Shown here in pieces: positions 35,712 through 42,537 of a stretch of 64,000 bases of DNA. How positions within the stretch are numbered: position 1 is the stretch's first letter; the number at the start of each line of letters is the position of its first letter. The stretch is from the NCBI RefSeq assembly GCF_002252475.1, contig NZ_NNRK01000012.1:1-64000 (forward strand), in the 5' to 3' direction. The DNA is from Brucella rhizosphaerae. GTDB taxonomy: Bacteria; Pseudomonadota; Alphaproteobacteria; Rhizobiales; Rhizobiaceae. The position numbers and the translations under genes were made by a program. The notes beneath the pieces are model-generated. The model saw only the letters and a program-made list of their open reading frames with translations. It had not been told where the DNA came from and did not search any database.

Positions 35712-36881
35712 ATGACGTTGACAGGCAAAAGCCTCAGAAAATTTCTTGCAGAATACAAGATCGTAGCGCTCCTGATTGTGGTGGCTCTCATCTGGGCATT
35801 CTTTGCCGTAATGACCTATGACCCGGAAATGGGGCGCTCGCAGTTTCTGACGGCGCGCAATTTCTCCAACCTTCTGCGTCAGATGGCGATTACAGGCATG
35901 TTGGCCTCGGCGATGGTGTTTGTCATTGTCGCGGGTGAAATCGACCTGTCTGTCGGGGCACTGCTTGGGCTTCTTGGTGGGGTCGCCGCAGTTCTGGACG
36001 TGGTTTACGGTTGGCCATTATGGGCCACAGTAAGTACGGTTCTTGTATTGGGCGTGATACTGGGCGGCTTTAACGGCTGGCTCACTGCCTATCTCGGTAT
36101 TCCGTCGTTTATTGTCACTCTTGGCGGACAATTGGTGTTTCGCGGTATCGTATTGGGCATCATGGGCGGCGTCACTATTGCGCCGATTTCGTCGGATTTC
36201 AAATATATCGGACAGGGTTATCTGCCGGGCTGGCTCGGTAACGTCTGTGCTATGGTCCTCTTCACAGTGCTCATACTGATCACGCTGCGAACCCGCGCCA
36301 GTAAACGAAAGCACAGTCTGCAGACACTTTCACCTGCGATGGAAACCGCTCGTCTTCTTGGCACAGGCGTCCTGATCCTTGGCTTTATCCTGATACTCAA
36401 CAGCTATCAGGGGGTGCCGGTTCCAGTTCTGGTTTTGCTGGTCATTCTGGGTGTTTTCACCGTCATTTCCCGCCAGACGGTTTTCGGGCGGCATATTTAT
36501 GCTGTCGGCTCTAATTTGGAAGCGACGCGTTTTTCGGGCGTCAATGTGAACTTCGTCAAGATGGCGGTGTTTGCGCTGATGGGCTTGATGGCTGCGGTTG
36601 CCGGTCTGACAACGACGGCGCGCCTTGCAGCAGGAACGCCTTCAGCAGGCTTCGGTGGCGAACTGGATGCGATCGCGTCGTGTTTTATTGGTGGCACGTC
36701 CATGCGCGGGGGCGTGGGATCGGTCATTGGTGCGCTGGTCGGTGCGCTCATCATGTCGAGCCTCGACAATGGCATGTCTATGCTTGGTGTCGATACCTTC
36801 TGGCAGCAGATCATCAAGGGCAGCATTCTGGTGCTGGCCGTTTATCTCGATATCGTTTCATCAGGCACGCGTCGCGCCTGA
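35712..36881 (+). CDS. xylH: D-xylose ABC transporter permease
   Basis: A 389-residue BPD_transp_2 permease with about ten to twelve membrane segments. VIVAGEIDLSVGALLGLLGG, LGGQLVFRGI, YAVGSNLEATRFSGVNV and IGGTSMRGGVGSVIGA are the family blocks. It is longer than RbsC-type permeases because of an extra central region (about residues 170-260), normal for XylH. A GTG three codons earlier (35703) is an alternative start; neither has a strong SD. Last gene of xylFGH, followed by a hairpin shared with the convergent permease. Confidence 0.93.
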   Translation: MTLTGKSLRKFLAEYKIVALLIVVALIWAFFAVMTYDPEMGRSQFLTARNFSNLLRQMAITGMLASAMVFVIVAGEIDLSVGALLGLLGGVAAVLDVVYGWPLWATVSTVLVLGVILGGFNGWLTAYLGIPSFIVTLGGQLVFRGIVLGIMGGVTIAPISSDFKYIGQGYLPGWLGNVCAMVLFTVLILITLRTRASKRKHSLQTLSPAMETARLLGTGVLILGFILILNSYQGVPVPVLVLLVILGVFTVISRQTVFGRHIYAVGSNLEATRFSGVNVNFVKMAVFALMGLMAAVAGLTTTARLAAGTPSAGFGGELDAIASCFIGGTSMRGGVGSVIGALVGALIMSSLDNGMSMLGVDTFWQQIIKGSILVLAVYLDIVSSGTRRA

Positions 36882-36913
36882 TAAGAGTTGAGCGCCCGAT
36901 GCGGGTGGGGGAG

Positions 36914-36946
36914 TATCGCGCAGAGCCATAAAGGTTCTGCGCGATA
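36914..36946. terminator. Bidirectional terminator between xylH and the nucleobase permease
   Basis: TATCGCGCAGAGCC/GGTTCTGCGCGATA forms a 14-bp stem (one G:T) with a four-to-five-base loop, between convergent stops, followed by TATTATTAT on the + strand. Confidence 0.75.
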
Positions 36947-36953
36947 TTATTAT

Positions 36954-38246
36954 CTAGCTCTTTTCGTCGCCGCTTGGGCGACCAATGCTGAGCAACTGGT
37001 ATATTATCAGCGCTGCAAAAGTGGACGTTCCAATTCCGCCCAGCGCAAAATCACCAATATTGACGGTAAAATCGCCAGCACCAAAAATCAGGGCCACACC
37101 AACTGTGAACAGATTGCGCGGGTCGGCGAAATTGACCTTGTTCACCACCCAGATACGCGCCATCGCGGATGCGATGAGACCGAAGACGGATATAGCAAGG
37201 CCTGCGAGAACCGGCGCTGGAATGGTCTGCAAGATCGCGCCGAACTTTGGTGACATGCCGAGCGCAATTGCGACCACCGCAGCGATTACGAAGATCAGGG
37301 TCGAATAAACCTTGGTCATAGCCATAACGCCGATATTTTCGGCATAGGTGGTGACGCCTGTGCCGCCGCCAGAACCGGAAATCATCGTGGCAAGACCGTC
37401 ACCCAGAAAGCCGCGACCGATATAGCGGTCCATATTCTGGCCGGTAATTGAGCCAAGCGCTTTGATGTGTCCAAGATTTTCAGCGACAAGAACGATCGCG
37501 ACCGGTGCAATCAGTGTGATTGCTGGCCAGGTGAACTCGGGTTTAGCAAAGGCAGGCAGGCCGAACCATGCGGCCGCACCGACAGGGGCAAAATTGATGC
37601 CGGGAACCATGCCCATACCATTGCCGAAAATCAGCACGAGGCAATAGCCAAACAGGAGCGCAAGCAGCACAGCAATGCGCTTCGTGGCGAGCGGACCATA
37701 GGCCGAAATCATCGCCATGCAGAGGACCGTAAGCATTGCGATGGTCATATGCGCGCCAGTGCCTTTAAGCTGACCAACTGCCACAGGTGCAAGGTTCAGG
37801 CCGATGGCAACGCCGATTGCCCCGGTCACAGCAGGCGGCATGAGTTTCTCGACCCAGCCTGTTCCTACCGTCATAACGATGAGGCCGATCAGGGCATAAA
37901 GCGCGCCACAGGCGATGATGCCGCCAAGCGCCAGACCGATATTGGGATTGGGGCCGCTGCCGGAATAGCCAGTAACGGCTATGACAACCGCAATGAAGGC
38001 AAAGGACGAGCCGAGATAGCTCGGAACACGCCCGCCGGTCATCAGGAAGAACAACAATGTTCCGATGCCTGAGAAGAACACCGCAACATTGGGATCAAAC
38101 CCCATAAGTAAAGGTGCAACGATCGTGGACCCGGACATTGCCAACAGATGTTGGATGCCCATCGGCACCGCAGCTGCGGTTGGAAGCCTCTCATCGGGCA
38201 ATACAGTGCTGTTATTGGTAAGCCGCCATTTCGGGAAGTAAGACAT
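36954..38246 (-). CDS. uraA: Uracil/xanthine permease (NCS2 family)
   Basis: A 430-residue NCS2 transporter with about 12-14 membrane segments. Family marks are GIQHLLAMSGSTIVAPLL near the N-terminus, PPAVTGAIGVAIGLNLAPVA, the substrate-site Glu region LVAENLGHIKA, and GSGGGTGVTTYAENIGVMAMTKV. GAGGGG lies seven bases before the ATG at 38246; an in-frame extension upstream lacks support. Most like UraA, a uracil:proton symporter. No pyrimidine enzymes are adjacent. Confidence 0.9.
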   Translation of the reverse strand: MSYFPKWRLTNNSTVLPDERLPTAAAVPMGIQHLLAMSGSTIVAPLLMGFDPNVAVFFSGIGTLLFFLMTGGRVPSYLGSSFAFIAVVIAVTGYSGSGPNPNIGLALGGIIACGALYALIGLIVMTVGTGWVEKLMPPAVTGAIGVAIGLNLAPVAVGQLKGTGAHMTIAMLTVLCMAMISAYGPLATKRIAVLLALLFGYCLVLIFGNGMGMVPGINFAPVGAAAWFGLPAFAKPEFTWPAITLIAPVAIVLVAENLGHIKALGSITGQNMDRYIGRGFLGDGLATMISGSGGGTGVTTYAENIGVMAMTKVYSTLIFVIAAVVAIALGMSPKFGAILQTIPAPVLAGLAISVFGLIASAMARIWVVNKVNFADPRNLFTVGVALIFGAGDFTVNIGDFALGGIGTSTFAALIIYQLLSIGRPSGDEKS

Positions 38247-38511
38247 AGACCCCTCATACTCATATTTATCAAAGTGCATTTATCCGCATTCCATGCGGAT
38301 CGCCAGTGTCTATGAGTAAGAGAAGCGAAGCTGAATGTTTTAGCATTAAACCGTGAGGGGCTTCCTTACACGCGAGCGCGAAGCTTTCTCAATGGTGCGA
38401 CGAAGCTGCAAAGGGCACAGGATTTATGCTTTAAGGAAGGAACGTTCATGCTCGACGGACTCGGTTGCGTTGCTCCCCGCCATTGGGGTGTTGTAAGCCC
38501 CGATAACAAAA

Positions 38512-38545
38512 GAGGCCGGAACATCATAACAAATGTTCCGGCCTC
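38512..38545 (-). terminator. Strong hairpin, likely terminator on the minus strand
   Basis: Perfect 13-bp stem GAGGCCGGAACAT/ATGTTCCGGCCTC with an eight-base loop. On the minus strand it is followed by TTTTGTTA. It lies about 215 bp past the omp stop, so it may end the omp transcript or that of a short RNA. Confidence 0.6.
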
Positions 38546-38691
38546 ACAATGTATAAGCCTTCGCATTAAGCGAGGGGTTTTTTGCCACCCGTGGCCTGCT
38601 TCCGATAATTGCATCCCTTTGCCTCGGGCAGCGAGCAATGCCGGAATTTGACCACTGACACGAATATGACTCTAGCGAAGCTCCTGAATTC

Positions 38692-38733
38692 GACGTTTGA
38701 AACTGAATCTGAGTCAGCAGGGGTTCAAACGTC
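38692..38733 (-). promoter_or_regulatory. Inverted repeat immediately after the omp stop
   Basis: GACGTTTGAA and TTCAAACGTC form a 10-bp stem enclosing 22 bases, 27 bp beyond the omp stop codon. No T-run follows. Probably a 3' stabilising structure of the omp mRNA. Confidence 0.45.
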
Positions 38734-38759
38734 AAACTCAGTCCACCAGAATGGAACGA

Positions 38760-39509
38760 TCAGAACTTGTAGGCGACGCCCAGTCTCAGATCGTTTGTAC
38801 GCAATCGGCTTGAGTACCCACCTTCATTGTCGCCTTCAGTTTGCTTTCCAAAATCGGTAAAGCGATATTCCAGCCTCAGAATGACATTGTCGGTTGCTGC
38901 ATAATCCACACCAGCGCCGACCGTGTAGCCTGTTTTCCACGATTTGCTGGTGAACTGATCATCACCAACCGGATTAGGATCTAACGAAGTTGTGTTGATG
39001 GTTTGCTTAATGCGCCCAAAGGCAACACCACCGGTAACGAATGGAAGAAAGCGATCTACCGCATACCCGGCTCGAGCGCGAACAGATCCTGCCCAATCGA
39101 GCGATTGGCTATACTTTGTCTGTTCGCCGTCCATATCGGTGAAGGTTTGATTGCCAGTCATGCGTGCATAAATAGCGTCGGCTTCGACACCCAACACGAC
39201 ATTCTGCCCCATATCGAAGTTATAGCCACCGTAAACGCCGCCCAGAAAGCCGTTTGATTTTGGTTTGATGGTTAAATTATCTCCGATGTCACCCGGAATA
39301 TCGGCGTCTGGTCCAGTCCATGCGTTAATCTTCGGGCTAGCCCAGCCATAGCCGACCTGGCCACCGATATAGGCACCTGCCCAGCTGAAGGCCGGGGCAG
39401 CGATTGCAACAGGAGCTGGCTCTTGAGTCATGACAGCATCAGCCGCATGGGCAGTGGACAGGGCGCCGGTCGAGAAAATTGATAGCGCGATAAATGTCTT
39501 GATTTTCAT
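38760..39509 (-). CDS. Outer membrane protein of the Omp25/Omp31 family
   Basis: A 249-residue outer-membrane beta-barrel protein. A 22-residue signal peptide ends at STAHA, followed by a short proline-rich linker. The barrel begins FSWAGAYIGGQVGYGW, with alternating hydrophobic strands such as NGFLGGVYGGYNF and VVLGVEADAIY, and ends NDLRLGVAYKF with the C-terminal Phe needed for assembly. This is the layout of Omp25/Omp31 and related rhizobial opacity-like proteins. Its 5' side is an unusually AT-rich region. The exact paralogue cannot be named. Confidence 0.88.
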   Translation of the reverse strand: MKIKTFIALSIFSTGALSTAHAADAVMTQEPAPVAIAAPAFSWAGAYIGGQVGYGWASPKINAWTGPDADIPGDIGDNLTIKPKSNGFLGGVYGGYNFDMGQNVVLGVEADAIYARMTGNQTFTDMDGEQTKYSQSLDWAGSVRARAGYAVDRFLPFVTGGVAFGRIKQTINTTSLDPNPVGDDQFTSKSWKTGYTVGAGVDYAATDNVILRLEYRFTDFGKQTEGDNEGGYSSRLRTNDLRLGVAYKF

Positions 39510-39539
39510 AAAATGCCTCGATCTGAATTTAACAAGATG

Positions 39540-39760
39540 AACTTTTATTAGCTTTTAATTTAATCTAAAATCGCAATTTGTTGGGCTGTAGATATATTTT
39601 GACTAAATATCGATTATATTAAATAAAAAATGTCAGATATAACAACATACATATATTATATACTATAGAGATTTCTGAATATATTTCTTATCTATGATAT
39701 ATTGTTTATTATATCACATTATAAGAAGTAAAAATTGACATTGTATTAAATATTGTCCCC
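39540..39760. promoter_or_regulatory. AT-rich region upstream of the omp gene
   Basis: About 220 bp made almost wholly of A/T runs (many ATATAT, TTATATTA and TAATAT steps), in strong contrast to the flanks. It contains no usable reading frame. It may be a long, bendable promoter region for the omp gene or the left boundary of the accessory segment. From 39760 to 40008 base composition returns to normal but no gene could be supported. Confidence 0.5.
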
Positions 39761-40008
39761 AAAGTTGGTACCCGGGGATGGGTTGAGAGCCAAGTGCTTT
39801 TAAAAAATGCTGTGCTTGGCGGAACAGACTATATCGCTGATCAACACGACCTTGGTTACGATGTTGGTACCACACCACCAGATTTTCGAACGCATGATCA
39901 TGCGCCGTGTACGCGGGACAGGTCTTTAATTTTAACAGGGGATAGTCCCGGCACACTTGCGCACTATGTAACCTCCTTGCACGTATCGGTTTCAAGGAGG
40001 AAACGGCA

Positions 40009-40266
40009 ATGCAGCATCGAATCCACGAGAACATGGAAGTAATCGGAGCGGATGGCGTTCATGTTGGAACGGTTGATCGCCTCGAAGGCAATCGTATCAA
40101 GCTTAAGAAAACTGATAACTCAGCAGCTCACCGAGATCACCATCATTATATCGAACTCGGCTTCGTCGCCGACATCGAAAGCGATGATAAGGTCAGGCTA
40201 TCGGCCAACGCCGATGTCGCCGTAACCCTTGAAGAAGAAGACTCAGGAAAGCCGGTCGATCTTTGA
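40009..40266 (+). CDS. DUF2171 family small protein
   Basis: An 85-residue acidic soluble protein: HENMEVIGADGVHVGTVDRLEGNRIKLKK, a histidine patch DHHHYIELGFVADIESDDKVRLS, and an acidic C-terminus. This matches DUF2171, a PRC-barrel-like fold of unknown function common in alphaproteobacteria, often stress-linked. AAGGAGG sits ideally upstream of the ATG. It stands alone between the AT-rich stretch and a lipoprotein gene. Confidence 0.8.
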   Translation: MQHRIHENMEVIGADGVHVGTVDRLEGNRIKLKKTDNSAAHRDHHHYIELGFVADIESDDKVRLSANADVAVTLEEEDSGKPVDL

Positions 40267-40523
40267 CGGTTTGAATCTTTGCGCAAAAGTGAGGCAGCCT
40301 CTTCCCACAAGGGCGGCCTTTCTTTTGTGGAAGCCGTAATCAAGTTGCGTCTGCGACAGAGCGCTGATTGTTATTTGTGGACGCCATTACGAAAGCTGAC
40401 AATCCTGGTCGCTTTAATTGGTGATCTCATACAATAACATTCTGATAAAATTTCGTGACTTGCCCTCCTCTATCGGAAGGCAGATTGTCATTATCAAACA
40501 TCAGCAAAGAAGGCAGTGAACTC

Positions 40524-40904
40524 ATGGGAAACTTCAAAGCATTTACGTCTATAAGCGTGATCGCCTTGCTCTCGTTTGCACTGTCTGGATGCGTGAGTGA
40601 GTCATATTCCTATGACGGCTATAGAAATTATGACCCGTCATATGGTGGTTATTATTCGGGGTCGGACGTTATCTATCGCTCTGGCCCGAGATATAACTCA
40701 CGGTATTATAGAGATAATCGTTACTACCGTAATGATTCGTATCGTGAGAGATCTCGCTCGAGACCGGAGCGGCGTCCTGAAAATACCAGGCCGACTTATC
40801 GCTCAGACAAGCGGCTTATCGTTGTGCCGAGCAGTAATCAGTCAACCGATACTCCCAACAACTCAGGACCAATGCGTATTTTCAAGAGAGAGTCCCATAA
40901 CTAG
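40524..40904 (+). CDS. Small Tyr/Arg/Ser-rich lipoprotein
   Basis: A 126-residue predicted lipoprotein: short charged start, hydrophobic helix SVIALLSFALSGC with lipobox LSGC at about residues 21-24, then a low-complexity tail rich in Tyr, Arg, Ser, Asp and Asn (SYDGYRNYDPSYGGYY, YRDNRYYRND, RERSRSRPERRPEN). The ATG at 40524 gives the proper signal sequence; an earlier frame start at 40455 would bury it. No family recognised. The tail suggests a disordered, possibly surface- or peptidoglycan-associated segment. Confidence 0.6.
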   Translation: MGNFKAFTSISVIALLSFALSGCVSESYSYDGYRNYDPSYGGYYSGSDVIYRSGPRYNSRYYRDNRYYRNDSYRERSRSRPERRPENTRPTYRSDKRLIVVPSSNQSTDTPNNSGPMRIFKRESHN

Positions 40905-41032
40905 GGCTGGTCTGCCCTCGGTTTTGAAGGTCTCGGAATCCAAGGTAGCTTGATTAAAGTTCTGTCGAGAAGCGCACGATATGCGCCGCAGCGCTCGTGT
41001 CATCTGTCTATCTGATTTTGTTGAAGAATTTG

Positions 41033-41070
41033 CTGGCTTGGTCTGGATTCGAACCAGAATTAACGGAGCC
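41033..41070 (-). pseudogene. 3' fragment of a tRNA (Gln-like)
   Basis: On the minus strand the T-arm TCTGG/TTCGAAT/CCAGA, acceptor half CCAAGCC and end AGCA are recognisable, preceded by CTCCGTTAA, which resembles the anticodon-stem 3' half of the intact tRNA-Gln at 44364-44437. No matching 5' half is found nearby. It is a truncated remnant, likely a former insertion junction. Confidence 0.5.
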
Positions 41071-41304
41071 AACCAAAGGAACATAGGTGGTGATGCGTTT
41101 ATGGGAAGCTGGCCGCTCAGTTTAACCGCAGTCGGTTCCGACGAAGGGCCAAATGACAAGCGCAGCGAACAGTTGAATGTGGCTCAGCGGAGTGCTGGAA
41201 GAAACGATGGATGAGGACCTTGCCGTCATCGAGGAGGAACTGGAGGCATCGTAGGACGCACCAACGCATTCGCCACCGACACCACCATGAAGCGGCCTTG
41301 TGCT

Positions 41305-41394
41305 TACCTCAAGGACGTGCTGGCCCGCCTGCCAACGCTGCCAAATAGCCGCATCGGGGAATTACTGCGGCATCACTGGATGTTGGCTGACTAG
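41305..41394 (+). pseudogene. IS66-family transposase C-terminal remnant
   Basis: The frame encodes YLKDVLARLPTLPNSRIGEL followed by LRHHWMLAD and a stop, the characteristic end of IS66 TnpC transposases (AYLxDVLxRLPxxPxSxIxELLPHxW). No upstream catalytic region exists, so only about 30 codons remain. It marks a decayed insertion sequence. Confidence 0.7.
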
Positions 41395-41443
41395 TCTGGG
41401 GCGTCAAGGGCGCGCGGCGGGCGCTTACGATTCACTGGTTTCC

Positions 41444-41563
41444 TTATTTCTTCTTTTTCCCTTGATCGTGATGCCACTTAATGGCGAAGAACATGCCGGT
41501 GCCTAACACGAGAAACTTGAACGCAAAGAATACTATAGGGAACCAATCCATCGTTTTGAACAT
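41444..41563 (-). CDS. 39-residue single-pass membrane protein
   Basis: ATG at 41563 to TAA at 41444 encodes MFKTMDWFPIVFFAFKFLVL, then GTGMFFAIKWHHDQGKKKK. One hydrophobic helix is followed by a short basic tail, the layout of a genuine small membrane protein rather than a chance frame. Similar short proteins are often left unannotated in rhizobial genomes. It lies between the IS66 and IS3 remnants. Function unknown; the SD is weak. Confidence 0.5.
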   Translation of the reverse strand: MFKTMDWFPIVFFAFKFLVLGTGMFFAIKWHHDQGKKKK

Positions 41564-41700
41564 TTCCAGGCTATTATTTGACACTATTTATCGTGAGGAG
41601 CATTACCTCAAAACTGCTGCTTTAGCGGCTTCACTTTTTGTTCAAACCATTGTCGAATCCAACTTTGGACTGGCCCTGAATTAGTCGAGAGTTTCCGACA

Positions 41701-41832
41701 TTAGATAGCCGTTTGGCTCTCATAAGAGATTGGCGCTTTATATCCGAGAGCGGAGTGTCTGCAAATAGGATTGTAGAGGCCATCAATATACTGTCCAATA
41801 GCTCTAATGCCTGCTTCAGCGCATACACTGAC
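41701..41832 (-). pseudogene. IS3-family transposase C-terminal remnant
   Basis: The minus-strand frame reads ...AIGQYIDGLYNPICRHSALG, then YKAPISYESQTAI and a stop. The RHSALGYKxP motif and its distance from the C-terminus are diagnostic of IS3-family OrfB integrases. The DDE core is absent, and the reading frame is lost beyond 41832, where the sequence joins the duplicated tRNA-flank segment. Confidence 0.8.
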
Positions 41833-42040
41833 GAAAGTGGAACGCTGGTTTCCCACACCGTTTTAATCACAGGCGGATTGATCCAATAATGACCTATAAA
41901 AGCATTTAAGCGAACAGCTGGCCACAGGGTGATGGGAAATTGTACCGTTGCTCTGAATAGAAAAGATATTAAGAACAGGGAGTTAGCAGAGTTAGTAGAT
42001 TGCGGTTTGCGCAGGTACAAACCAAAAAAATCCGAAAACC

Positions 42041-42083
42041 TAATGAAATCAATTGGCTGGGGAACCTGGATTCGAACCAAGAC
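42041..42083. repeat. Direct repeat containing the tRNA-Gln 3' end, left copy
   Basis: 43 bases identical to 44351-44393, covering 20 bases of the tRNA-Gln T-arm/acceptor and CCA end plus adjacent flank (TAATGAAATCAATTGGCTGG start). Beyond 42083 the tRNA likeness decays after about 20 bases. To its left, roughly 200 bp (about 41850-42040) is diverged but recognisably related to about 44110-44350. It looks like an attachment-site copy or a duplication junction. Confidence 0.75.
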
Positions 42084-42104
42084 CAACGGAGTTGGAGTCC
42101 CGGG

Positions 42105-42537
42105 CAATATGTTGATATATAATGACTATTTTGCAAAATTATGCATATCACTCCCTTCGTGAAACAATGAGTTAGATATAAAACGCAAACCGATTTGCAG
42201 CAATTTCGTTCGATGGCCTCACTTCTAAATGCTAGCTTCACTCGGGTCGATTAGACGTCAGCTTTCGAGCCTATTGTGGTCATGGAGCAATTGCAGGATG
42301 CTTTCCGAAAGCCGAAGTAGCTGTTGCAGATCAATCCGCGCAACAGTATACTATTCGGGTCGGAAAAGGCAGACTTGGTGTGGTCCAGCCCAGGTCCTTT
42401 CGGAAACGAAAGCTCTGTCCGTGCCTCATGCATGAGTCCCGCGACGAATGTCGGACGCTGTTCAAGCGCCCGTTGTTCGTCCGTGTGGTTCTCAAACCGA
42501 CGAACCGCTCCGGTCGAACACCACGAAGGAGTAGTTC
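42105..42537. other. Spacer between the repeat and the monooxygenase gene
   Basis: About 430 bp without a supported gene. On the minus strand a short frame ending near 42251 reads RIDLQQLLRLSESILQLLHD, which could be the C-terminal helix of a lost regulator, but nothing upstream continues it. The right end carries the SD of the monooxygenase gene. Confidence 0.3.

Larger units (their letters stand above)
38247..38759. other. Intergenic region with stacked inverted repeats
   Basis: About 510 bp without a convincing gene. It holds the uraA promoter side, an SD (AAGGAAGG, 38433-38440) before an ATG at 38448 opening a 67-codon frame, alternative CCCC/GGGG pairings (475-478 with 485-488, or 485-488 with 498-501, all +38000), the terminator at 38512-38545, and an inverted repeat at 38692-38733 next to the omp stop. 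The 67-codon frame is cysteine- and arginine-rich and overlaps the hairpins, so it is doubtful as a gene. Confidence 0.4.

Noticed and set aside
39714-40042. Opposing 82- and 106-codon frames before the DUF2171 gene, considered as a transposase remnant
   Set aside because: Neither translation matches a transposase signature, and the plus-strand frame overlaps the well-supported DUF2171 start.
41033-41070. A complete tRNA gene at the first tRNA-like signal
   Set aside because: No 5' half with a pairing acceptor (GGCTTGG on the minus strand) is present within tRNA distance, and the end reads GCA instead of CCA.
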